A stretch of DNA of 64,000 nt from Negativicoccus succinicivorans (lineage in GTDB: Bacteria; Bacillota; Negativicutes; Veillonellales; Negativicoccaceae), in the NCBI RefSeq assembly GCF_018372215.1, contig NZ_JAHAJN010000005.1, positions 46,634 through 110,633 on the forward strand. The letters are read 5' to 3'. The notes beneath the pieces were generated by a model, which was not told the DNA's origin, ran no database searches, and worked only from the letters and a program-made list of their open reading frames with translations. A program made the translations under genes and the position numbers. This document shows positions 1-7,068 of this stretch, one piece after another (positions within the stretch are counted from its first letter, which is position 1; the number at the start of each line of letters is the position of its first letter).

Positions 1-687
1 GCCTCGTTTACCGGCACTGTCGCGGTAATCCCGAAATGACGTGCCGCCGTCCTCGATACTTTCCGTAAAGACCGTTTTGAGTGCTGCCAGTAAGCGCCGC
101 GCTTTCGGTCGTGTCAAACGATCGGCGCGCATTTGCGGTCGCAATCCGGCCAGAAATAATGCTTCATCCGCATAAATATTGCCGACGCCGGCGATGACCC
201 GCTGATCCAACAGCAAGGTTTTAAGCGCCACCTTGCGTCCTCGTGAAGCCGTGTATAAAACAAGCTCCGATGTCTGCGAAGAAAATGGCTCCGGTCCCAA
301 TTTCAGCAGCGGCGGATACATGGTAAGATCGGCGCGGCGCAACAGCGTCAGGCCGCCGAACGTGCGCACATCTTTAAAATACAATACAGCCGGCGGCGCG
401 AGCCGGATTTCAACGCGTACATGCGAAATCGAAGCGTCGTGCGTCCGATATAAAAGCGCGCCCGTCATTCGCAAGTGCCCTACGAGCACCAACCGTTCGG
501 TATAGAGCAGCAAGTATTTTCCACGCCGCTTTACCTCGGTAAAACGGGTCCCGATCAGTTCCGGGAGTAAGCCTTGCGGATCCGCAAAGGCTTTGGCGAG
601 ATGAACTTTTATCTCTGTAATTTCCTGGCCGGGCAACACTTCGTTCAGCTGGCGACAAATGACTTCCACTTCCGGCAATTCCGGCAT
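1..687 (-). CDS. mutM: Formamidopyrimidine-DNA glycosylase (Fpg/MutM), 3' end cut by window edge
   Basis: Base-excision repair glycosylase/AP lyase that removes 8-oxoguanine and other oxidised purines. Reading from 687 the protein begins MPELPEVEV, so the catalytic N-terminal Pro2 and Glu3 are visible. Further on are the MTGAL and KDVRTFGG segments and the helix-two-turn-helix stretch DQRVIAGVGNIYADEALF. The frame is open for 229 codons to base 1, so the C-terminal zinc finger lies outside the window. The ATG overlaps the polA stop codon by one base (TAATG), which implies translational coupling with polA in one repair operon. Confidence 0.95.
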   Translation of the reverse strand, partial: MPELPEVEVICRQLNEVLPGQEITEIKVHLAKAFADPQGLLPELIGTRFTEVKRRGKYLLLYTERLVLVGHLRMTGALLYRTHDASISHVRVEIRLAPPAVLYFKDVRTFGGLTLLRRADLTMYPPLLKLGPEPFSSQTSELVLYTASRGRKVALKTLLLDQRVIAGVGNIYADEALFLAGLRPQMRADRLTRPKARRLLAALKTVFTESIEDGGTSFRDYRDSAGKRG

Positions 688-3281
688 TACTTCGCCATCT
701 CCCAATTCGTGCCGTAGTGAATATCTACTACCAGCGGCACCGCCAGTTCCGCGGCGCCGGGCATGTGCATTTCTAAAATTTGCGTAACGATTTCACGCTC
801 TTCTTCGACGACTTCCAATACGAGTTCATCGTGCACCTGCAGCAGCATGCGACTTTTCAGCTGGTTACGAACCAGCGCCCAATACACATTATTCATCGCG
901 CGCTTGATAATATCCGCCGCGGCCCCTTGGATCGGCGTGTTGAGAGCCGTGCGTTCGGCAAAAGAACGCCGATTGAAATTGCGGCTGTGAATATCCGGTA
1001 AGACGCGAAAACGACCGTACATCGTTTCTGCGCGCCCCGATTCTTTCGCCGCTGCAATCGAATCCGCCATGTATTGGCGAACCTTGGGATAGCGCTCGAG
1101 ATATTTTTCAATATACGCGCCCGCCTCTTCGCGGCTGATGCCGAGATCGCGCGCCAAACCGTAATCGCTAATGCCGTAAATGATTCCGAAGTTGACCGCC
1201 TTGGCATGTGAACGTTCCTCCGCCGTTACATCTTTCGGATCTTTATGCAACACTTCCGCGGCGGTGCGACGGTGGATATCCTCTTGATGTAAGAAGGCTT
1301 CCCGCAGTTTTTCATCCCCGGAAAGATGCGCGAGAATACGCAATTCAATTTGTGAATAGTCGGCCGACATGAAGCCACTAACCCCTTCGCCCGGCACAAA
1401 GAGCGAACGAATCCGACGACCTTCCTCCGTGCGCACGGGAATATTTTGCAAGTTCGGGTCGGAACTGCTGAGCCGTCCCGTTGCCGTGACGGTTTGATTA
1501 AAGGTCGTATGCACCCGCTCGGTCTCCGGATCCACCAGTTCCGCGATCCCGTCAAGATATGTTGAAATCAATTTAGTGATCGTGCGATAGTTGAGTACTT
1601 TCGACACAATCGGGTGTTTCTTAAGCAAGCCGTTCAAAACTTCGGCGTCTGTCGAATAACCGGTTTTCGTTTTGCGTCCCGGCGGTAACTCCAGTTTGGT
1701 AAATAAAACATTCGACAATTGTTGCGGACTTAAAATATTAAATGTTTCCCCGGCCAATTCATAAATCTCAGCGGCTAGAGTTTCCGCCTGCGCAGTAAAT
1801 TCTTTTTTTAACGCGACCAGTTTTTTCTGATCAATCGCGATCCCCGTACATTCCATTGCCGCCAACACTTGCGTCAACGGCATCTCAAACATCATATAGA
1901 GATCCCATGCGCCGTTCGCTTTCAATTCCGCCGTAAGCGGCTCTACCAGTTGTGCAAACATTTGAGCGCGGGCCGCCAGCATTTTTCCCCCGTCCTCATA
2001 CGGATACGGCGCCGGTACGTGGTAGGCATCCGCTAAGTAAGTGACGGGATACGAGGTGCGCGTCGGGTTTAATACGTACGCGGCCAATGTGACGTCAAAT
2101 AATTCTGCGACCGAAGTAAAAATGCCCGCCGCCTGGTACAGCAACTTAGCGTGGTCGGTAATAATCTGCGCTTCGCCGCCGAGAAGGATGCGGAGCGCTT
2201 CCGTGGCGGATTCCTCCTGCCAATAGTAGAGCGTATCATCTGCCAGCGCCGCGAGTTCTTTCAATACAAGATGCGGAATTTTACCCGCGGTTGTCACGCT
2301 GACCGCCACGCGATCCGCATCTTGCAACACGCTCGGTTTCGCATCGGTAACGACATTCATGTCGGCAGGTTCTTCCTGCAACGGTTGCGCAAAAAGGCCT
2401 TCGTCGCCGGTGATAATATGCGCTGCCTGCATTTTTTCGAGCATGCTGCGAAAACCGAGTCGCTCAAACAGCGTACGAGCTTCATCGACACGCCCCTGCG
2501 GTTCCATCTCGGATAGGTCGGTCGAAATCTCCACATCCGTTTTAATCGTCGCAAGTTCGCGAGAAATGTAGGCGATGTCTTTATTTTCCGTCAATCGTTC
2601 GACCAGTTTTTTGCCGCTGACCTCGTCCAAACGGGCAAAAATTTCATCGAGCGTCGGAAATTGCCGTAACAATTTCGAAGCCGTTTTCGGACCGATACCA
2701 GCGACGCCCGGAATATTATCGGAGGTATCGCCCATGAGCGCTTTCCAGTCGACGATTTGCTCGGTCGTGACGCCCGTGCTTTCCAACACCGTCTCCGGCG
2801 TCATCGCTTCCAACTGCGTCACGCCCCGTTTCGTCAGGTACACGGTAGTGGCATCGTCGACCAGCTGCAATGTATCGCGATCTCCGGTGATAATAGCGAC
2901 ATCGCATTCGTCGCGGTAGCGTTTACTGAGCGTGCCGATCAGATCGTCACCCTCGTAGCCTTCTTTTTCGTATTGCGCGATCCCGAGTGTCTGCAGCACT
3001 TCCCGGATCAGACCGAACTGCGGTGCAAGATCATCGGGGGCATCCGGTCGATTTCCCTTATAGTCCGCATACAGCTCATTGCGAAACGTCACTCTTCCTT
3101 TATCAAATGCCACCGCTAAGTAAGTCGGCTTAAGATCCTCAAATACTTTGGCCAACATCAGTAAAAAACCGTATACCGCATTCGTCGGATTTCCCTGCGG
3201 ATCGGTTAACGCCGGTAGCGCAAAGAACGCGCGATACAGTAAACTGTTACCGTCAATTAAGACAAGGCGAGGTTTGCTCAT
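687..3281 (-). CDS. polA: DNA polymerase I
   Basis: Full-length 864-residue Pol I for Okazaki fragment processing and repair synthesis. The N-terminal 5'-3' exonuclease (about 1-290) shows LIDGNSLLYRAFFALP and GDTSDNIPGVAGIGPKTA. The C-terminal polymerase has DYSQIELR, the finger segment KAVNFGIIYG and QVHDELV. The middle 3'-5' exonuclease-like domain (about 310-480) lacks the DTE motif of proofreading enzymes, reading VSVTT at the equivalent place, so proofreading is probably absent, as in Bacillus-type Pol I (inference from the family). A good ribosome site, GGAGGAATCT, sits just before the ATG. mutM follows with a one-base overlap. Confidence 0.97.
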   Translation of the reverse strand: MSKPRLVLIDGNSLLYRAFFALPALTDPQGNPTNAVYGFLLMLAKVFEDLKPTYLAVAFDKGRVTFRNELYADYKGNRPDAPDDLAPQFGLIREVLQTLGIAQYEKEGYEGDDLIGTLSKRYRDECDVAIITGDRDTLQLVDDATTVYLTKRGVTQLEAMTPETVLESTGVTTEQIVDWKALMGDTSDNIPGVAGIGPKTASKLLRQFPTLDEIFARLDEVSGKKLVERLTENKDIAYISRELATIKTDVEISTDLSEMEPQGRVDEARTLFERLGFRSMLEKMQAAHIITGDEGLFAQPLQEEPADMNVVTDAKPSVLQDADRVAVSVTTAGKIPHLVLKELAALADDTLYYWQEESATEALRILLGGEAQIITDHAKLLYQAAGIFTSVAELFDVTLAAYVLNPTRTSYPVTYLADAYHVPAPYPYEDGGKMLAARAQMFAQLVEPLTAELKANGAWDLYMMFEMPLTQVLAAMECTGIAIDQKKLVALKKEFTAQAETLAAEIYELAGETFNILSPQQLSNVLFTKLELPPGRKTKTGYSTDAEVLNGLLKKHPIVSKVLNYRTITKLISTYLDGIAELVDPETERVHTTFNQTVTATGRLSSSDPNLQNIPVRTEEGRRIRSLFVPGEGVSGFMSADYSQIELRILAHLSGDEKLREAFLHQEDIHRRTAAEVLHKDPKDVTAEERSHAKAVNFGIIYGISDYGLARDLGISREEAGAYIEKYLERYPKVRQYMADSIAAAKESGRAETMYGRFRVLPDIHSRNFNRRSFAERTALNTPIQGAAADIIKRAMNNVYWALVRNQLKSRMLLQVHDELVLEVVEEEREIVTQILEMHMPGAAELAVPLVVDIHYGTNWEMAK

Positions 3282-3322
3282 AGATTCCTCCCATTATGCT
3301 ATACTATATTCAAATACATGTC

Positions 3323-3331
3323 ATTATACCA
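3323..3331 (-). promoter_or_regulatory. Extended -10 promoter of polA-mutM
   Basis: On the minus strand the sequence reads TGGTATAAT, a consensus -10 with the TGn extension, about 42 bases before the polA ATG. I see no good -35 box at normal spacing, which is usual for extended -10 promoters. Confidence 0.6.
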
Positions 3332-3430
3332 TATTTGCAACCGCGAACCGTGTTTTGCGACTTTGTCACATGTCAGCACATCGATGCGAAAAATACCGCA
3401 AACAAAGGCTTTTCATATTATAATAGAGTT

Positions 3431-4321
3431 ATGCCGATGAAATGGATAGTGACGGATGCCCTGGCGGGTAAGACCGTCAGTCAGCAATTACGTTTATTGG
3501 GTATCTCCCAACGCGAACGACGACGCTTACGCAGAGAAGCAACGGTCTTTTGCAACGGGGGACGTGTCGATTTCCACACACTTCCTCCGTGCGCCGCGGA
3601 AATCTCGCTGGAGTGGCCCGTTCCCGCGCGACCGCCGGCCTGGCATATACCGTTGGATATTCGCTATGAAGATGCGCAATATATCGTCGTCAATAAACCC
3701 GCGGGCATGTTGGTTCACGCGACGGCAAAGGAGCGTGAAAAGACCTTTCTGCATGCGCTTTCCGCGTATTTCGAACGGCATGATACGGATGCATATCCGC
3801 ATCTCGTACAACGTTTGGACAAAAATACTTCAGGATTGGTTCTTGTGGCAAAATCGCCACAGGCGCAGCATGCGCTCAACCGCAACCACTTGGCGTCGGT
3901 CGAGCGTACCTATAGGGCGTTAGTGCCCGGGCGATTCTTTACACCGTACGCCGAAATTGCCTGGCCGATTGCCCGCCGTAAGGACAGTATCATTTTACGT
4001 GAAGTGAATCTGACGGCAGGCAAACCCGCCGTTACCTATGTCACACGCTTAGCTGCGAATCAACAACTTTCCTACCTCGGTATCCGTCTGAAAACCGGAC
4101 GAACGCATCAAATTCGGGTGCACCTCGCCCATCTCGGCTACCCGCTGCTGGGAGATGATTTGTACGGAGGATCCCGAGATATTCTTGCGCGGCAAGCCTT
4201 ACATGCCGCTACCCTTACTTTCATGCAGCCATATACCGGCCAAACGGTTCGCGTCAGCGCGCCGCTTGCACCGGATATGAACGCCGTTCTTGAACGGCAT
4301 TTATCTCATTATTTCCGTTAG
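3431..4321 (+). CDS. RluA/RluD-family pseudouridine synthase
   Basis: Converts selected uridines of structured RNA (23S rRNA or tRNA) to pseudouridine. The 296-residue protein has YIVVNKPAGMLVHAT, the catalytic-Asp motif RLDKNTSGLVLVAKS (Asp in RLD) and the C-terminal GRTHQIRVHLAHLGYPLLGD block. An S4-like N-terminal segment (about 1-60) precedes the catalytic domain. The frame is open further upstream, but I start at the first ATG after the likely promoter (MPMKWIVTD); ATG 3437 is an alternative. No Shine-Dalgarno sequence is visible, while TATAAT lies only 6 bases upstream (3419-3424), so the message could be leaderless. fba follows 18 bases later. The exact target RNA cannot be told from sequence. 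Confidence 0.88.
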   Translation: MPMKWIVTDALAGKTVSQQLRLLGISQRERRRLRREATVFCNGGRVDFHTLPPCAAEISLEWPVPARPPAWHIPLDIRYEDAQYIVVNKPAGMLVHATAKEREKTFLHALSAYFERHDTDAYPHLVQRLDKNTSGLVLVAKSPQAQHALNRNHLASVERTYRALVPGRFFTPYAEIAWPIARRKDSIILREVNLTAGKPAVTYVTRLAANQQLSYLGIRLKTGRTHQIRVHLAHLGYPLLGDDLYGGSRDILARQALHAATLTFMQPYTGQTVRVSAPLAPDMNAVLERHLSHYFR

Positions 4322-4339
4322 CCTTAAGGAGGTTATCTC

Positions 4340-5269
4340 ATGCCGCTTGTCAGCTCTACTGAAATGTTTAAAAAAGCGTATGAAGGGAAATACGCGATCG
4401 GCGCATTCAATGTCAACAATATGGAGATCATCCAGGGCATTGTCGATGCCGCGAAAGAAGAACAGTCACCGTTAATTTTGCAGGTTTCCGCCGGCGCCCG
4501 TAAATATGCCCGTCATATTTACCTTGTCAAATTGGTGGAGGCCGCTGTCAGTGATACGGGCCTGCCGATCTGTCTGCACTTGGATCACGGCGAAGATTTT
4601 GAAATTTGTAAAGCCTGCGTCGATGGCGGTTTTAATTCCGTCATGATCGACGGCTCCAAACATCCCTTTGAAGAAAATATCGCGTTGACCAAAAAGGTCG
4701 TTGAATACGCGCATTCGAAAGGCGTTGTCGTCGAAGCGGAGCTCGGGCGCTTGGCCGGTGTCGAAGACGACATCTCCGTATCCGCGCGTGACGCCCGGTT
4801 CACCGATCCGGATCAGGCTGTAGAATTTGTCGAACGCACCGGTTGCGACTCGCTCGCGATTGCGATCGGCACCAGCCACGGCGCGTACAAATTCAAAGGC
4901 GAACCGTATCTTGATTTTGAACGTCTGCAACACATTTCTGAACTGATGCCCGGATATCCGATCGTTTTGCACGGCGCTTCCACCGTCATTCCCGAATTTG
5001 TCGAGAAGTGTAATGAATACGGCGGCGACGTCGCCGGTGCACGCGGTGTGCCGGAAGAAATGCTGCGTAAAGCCGGTACCATGGGCGTTTGCAAGATTAA
5101 TATCGATACCGATTTGCGCTTAGCGATGACGGCTTCGATTCGTGAACACTTGCAAAATCATCCGGCTGATTTTGACCCCCGTACATACTTGGGCGCCGGT
5201 CGTGCCGCCATTAAAGGCATGGTACAACATAAAATCAAACACGTACTTAACAGTTCGAACCGCATTTAA
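4340..5269 (+). CDS. fba: Class II fructose-1,6-bisphosphate aldolase
   Basis: Zinc-dependent glycolytic/gluconeogenic aldolase that cleaves fructose 1,6-bisphosphate to dihydroxyacetone phosphate and glyceraldehyde 3-phosphate. The 309-residue protein begins MPLVSSTEMFKKAYEGKYAIGAFNVNN. It shows the catalytic and zinc-binding HLDHGEDFE, the EAELGRLAG block, AIGTSHGAYKF, VLHGAST with the second zinc His, and KINIDTDLR for phosphate binding. The length is typical of the family. A strong ribosome site (AAGGAGG) is 8 bases before the ATG, and a stem-loop terminator follows immediately. Confidence 0.96.
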   Translation: MPLVSSTEMFKKAYEGKYAIGAFNVNNMEIIQGIVDAAKEEQSPLILQVSAGARKYARHIYLVKLVEAAVSDTGLPICLHLDHGEDFEICKACVDGGFNSVMIDGSKHPFEENIALTKKVVEYAHSKGVVVEAELGRLAGVEDDISVSARDARFTDPDQAVEFVERTGCDSLAIAIGTSHGAYKFKGEPYLDFERLQHISELMPGYPIVLHGASTVIPEFVEKCNEYGGDVAGARGVPEEMLRKAGTMGVCKINIDTDLRLAMTASIREHLQNHPADFDPRTYLGAGRAAIKGMVQHKIKHVLNSSNRI

Positions 5270-5271
5270 AC

Positions 5272-5303
5272 AAAAAAAGAGAGCCGAAAGGCTCTCTTTT
5301 TTA
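5272..5303. terminator. Bidirectional intrinsic terminator between fba and dsbA-like gene
   Basis: Stem AGAGAGCC / GGCTCTCT with loop GAAA, flanked by an A-run on the left and a T-run on the right, so it can end both convergent transcripts. Confidence 0.9.
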
Positions 5304-5306
5304 TTG

Positions 5307-5873
5307 TCATTGTGCCAGTGCTTTTTCGATATCGGTATAAGTTAAAACGCCATCGGCAATGATCTCGCCGTCTTTTTCGAGTGTGGGGACATACTCCAAC
5401 GCAATCTCCATACAATGCCGATCATGCTCTTTCAAGGTGTCAGCATATTGCTCTCCCACCAACACTTCGGCAGCGCCGCTCAATCCTACTTCCTCCGCCC
5501 ACTTTGCGAGCGTTGCGCGGTCGCTCATGTCGCCCTCTTCCTGGTACGCGCCCGTGTAAACACGGTCGACCCAGGCATCGGCTTTACCCTGCTCCTGCGC
5601 GAGTTCCAATACACGCAAGGCGTCAAAGCTCGACGCATCCCATCTGGCAGTCGTCGCATTAATGCCGGCCTCTTTACCGAGTTCAGCAAACTGTTCGCGC
5701 GCGCGTTCGCCGGCATATTTTTCTTTGGCTTTACGGTTACGCCATTCAGGATGAATTTCCCAGCCGTACCACTCCAGGCAGATATCTTTTTGCTCCTGTA
5801 ATTTTCGTAAACTGCCCCAAGCATGGTAGCAGTACGGGCAAACGAAATCGAAATAAACACGAATTTTGGACAT
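5307..5873 (-). CDS. DsbA-family (FrnE-like) thiol oxidoreductase
   Basis: The 188-residue protein has a thioredoxin-fold start, VYFDFVCPYCYHAWGSL, with a CPYC active site and a DsbA-type helical insertion. It resembles the FrnE/2-hydroxychromene-2-carboxylate isomerase branch of the DsbA superfamily. No signal peptide is visible, so a cytoplasmic redox role is likely. The substrate is unknown. The ribosome site AGGAGG precedes the ATG, and the gene diverges from the Spx-like gene across a short shared promoter region. Confidence 0.85.
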   Translation of the reverse strand: MSKIRVYFDFVCPYCYHAWGSLRKLQEQKDICLEWYGWEIHPEWRNRKAKEKYAGERAREQFAELGKEAGINATTARWDASSFDALRVLELAQEQGKADAWVDRVYTGAYQEEGDMSDRATLAKWAEEVGLSGAAEVLVGEQYADTLKEHDRHCMEIALEYVPTLEKDGEIIADGVLTYTDIEKALAQ

Positions 5874-5902
5874 TACTATTCCTCCTTTGTGTTCCTGTTT
5901 TC

Positions 5903-5908
5903 ATTATA
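5903..5908 (-). promoter_or_regulatory. -10 element for the DsbA-like gene
   Basis: TATAAT on the minus strand, 30 bases before the DsbA-like start codon. The -35 region is weak. It lies back to back with the plus-strand promoter at 5924-5932. Confidence 0.5.
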
Positions 5909-5923
5909 TCGCAAAAATGAACA

Positions 5924-5932
5924 TGGTATAAT
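5924..5932 (+). promoter_or_regulatory. Extended -10 promoter of the Spx-like/nitroreductase pair
   Basis: TGGTATAAT on the plus strand, the same motif as in front of polA. A predicted start near 5939 would give a leader of about 19 bases that includes the G-tract ribosome site. Confidence 0.6.
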
Positions 5933-5957
5933 ATACGCAAAAGGGGGGGGTATAGAT

Positions 5958-6314
5958 ATGCTTTTTATTTATTATCCGAAATGCAGTACCTGCCGACGCG
6001 CCAAAGCCTGGTTGGACGATAACAATATCCGTTATGAAGAAAGACTGATCGTGGAAGATCCGCCGACCGCAAAAGATCTTCTCCGCTGGAGTAAAAAAAC
6101 CAATCAGCCGCTGACAAAATTTGCCAATACGAGCGGTCAATTATATCGGTCAAGCGGCTTGGCCAAACGCCGTCTGACACTTTCCGATGAAGAGTTTGCC
6201 AAAGAGCTGTCCCGTGACGGCATGCTGATCAAGCGGCCCCTCTTGGTGATTGATGATGACCATATTCTAACCGGTTTTCGCCAAACGGAATGGGAAGCCG
6301 CGTTACTTAAATAG
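5958..6314 (+). CDS. ArsC/Spx-family protein (YffB-like)
   Basis: The 118-residue thioredoxin-fold protein begins MLFIYYPKCSTCRRAKAWLDDN, with the CSTC motif near the N-terminus, and continues with the family block FANTSGQLYRSSGL and IKRPLLVIDDDHILTGF. It could be an Spx-like regulator, an arsenate-reductase-like enzyme or a YffB/ArsC-like protein of unknown role; the sequence alone does not decide. The frame is open upstream to 5823, but that part overlaps the divergent promoter, so I start at ATG 5958. Its ribosome site is an uninterrupted run of eight G bases (5943-5950). A nitroreductase gene follows 9 bases later. Confidence 0.82.
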   Translation: MLFIYYPKCSTCRRAKAWLDDNNIRYEERLIVEDPPTAKDLLRWSKKTNQPLTKFANTSGQLYRSSGLAKRRLTLSDEEFAKELSRDGMLIKRPLLVIDDDHILTGFRQTEWEAALLK

Positions 6315-6323
6315 GAGGACTAT

Positions 6324-6839
6324 ATGGAGTTTAAAGAAGCGCTTGCCCTGCGTCAATCTACCCGAAATTACCGGACGAATCCCGTAGCTGCCGACGCTTT
6401 AGAGAATATTGTGCACGCCGGTGTCACAGCGCCGATTTCGTTGAGTCGTTATGAATCCTATCATTTGACTGTCATCACGGCCGAAGGTGTGTTGAAAAAG
6501 CTCGAGGAAGAATGGTTAGAACGCGGCAATACAGGCAATCCGATTTATGATGCCCCGGCACTGATCGTTGTTTTCGCTGATGAAAAAGTGACCTCCGGTT
6601 TGCGTAATGCCGATACGGGTTGTATCGTTACCCAAATGCATCTGGCCGCCACTGCGCTCGGTTTAGGGTCCTGCTACATTTGCGGTGCCATCCAGCAACT
6701 CGGCAAAGATGCCCGTTATCTCAACGGAGCACGTGTACCGGCCAATTTCGTGCCCATGGGAGCGCTTGCCATCGGCGAACCGATGAGACCACTCAAAGCT
6801 CGTCATAAAGAAAGTAAAATGACGGTCGATCGTTTATAA
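6324..6839 (+). CDS. Nitroreductase-family flavoprotein
   Basis: The 171-residue protein of the FMN-dependent nitroreductase fold begins MEFKEALALRQSTRNYRTNPV, where the RQSTR segment is the typical N-terminal FMN-phosphate site. It contains DTGCIVTQMHLAATALGLGSCYICGA and ends with LAIGEPMRPLKARHKES, the usual C-terminal flavin-binding stretch. Such enzymes reduce nitro compounds, quinones or flavins with NAD(P)H. The substrate is unknown. A perfect AGGAGG precedes the ATG, and the gene is co-transcribed with the Spx-like gene, suggesting a shared redox or stress role (inference). Confidence 0.88.
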   Translation: MEFKEALALRQSTRNYRTNPVAADALENIVHAGVTAPISLSRYESYHLTVITAEGVLKKLEEEWLERGNTGNPIYDAPALIVVFADEKVTSGLRNADTGCIVTQMHLAATALGLGSCYICGAIQQLGKDARYLNGARVPANFVPMGALAIGEPMRPLKARHKESKMTVDRL

Positions 6840-6841
6840 AT

Positions 6842-6872
6842 AAAAAGAGCTGCGCTTTGCGCAGCTCTTTTT
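6842..6872. terminator. Bidirectional terminator between nitroreductase gene and feo operon
   Basis: Stem AAAAAGAGCTGCG / CGCAGCTCTTTTT with a short loop. It serves the plus-strand pair and the minus-strand feo operon and overlaps the stop codon of the small Cys-rich gene. Confidence 0.9.
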
Positions 6873-7059
6873 ATTTCGATAATTTTTGTTTGCGTGCCCC
6901 AGTAGCGGCGGAACAGCACGAGCAACCTGTCATTTTTTTGTCACCGGTGCACCCCGGGCAATTTGTGCAGGAATTTTCTTCGTGCAGACCGTGCCAAAAA
7001 TGCCATGTCAGGTAGACAAATGCCGCCAGCACTGCCACCCCTATAAAAACAGTTTGCAT
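6871..7059 (-). CDS. FeoB-associated Cys-rich membrane protein
   Basis: A 62-residue protein with one N-terminal membrane segment (about 3-20, MQTVFIGVAVLAAFVYLTWH) and a cysteine-rich tail containing CTNCPGCTG and CSCCSA. The size, topology and position directly after feoB match the family of FeoB-associated Cys-rich membrane proteins. A role in ferrous iron handling at the FeoB channel is inferred from linkage; the biochemical function is not known. It starts 9 bases after the feoB stop. Confidence 0.85.
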   Translation of the reverse strand: MQTVFIGVAVLAAFVYLTWHFWHGLHEENSCTNCPGCTGDKKMTGCSCCSAATGARKQKLSK

Positions 7060-7068
7060 ATTCTCACC

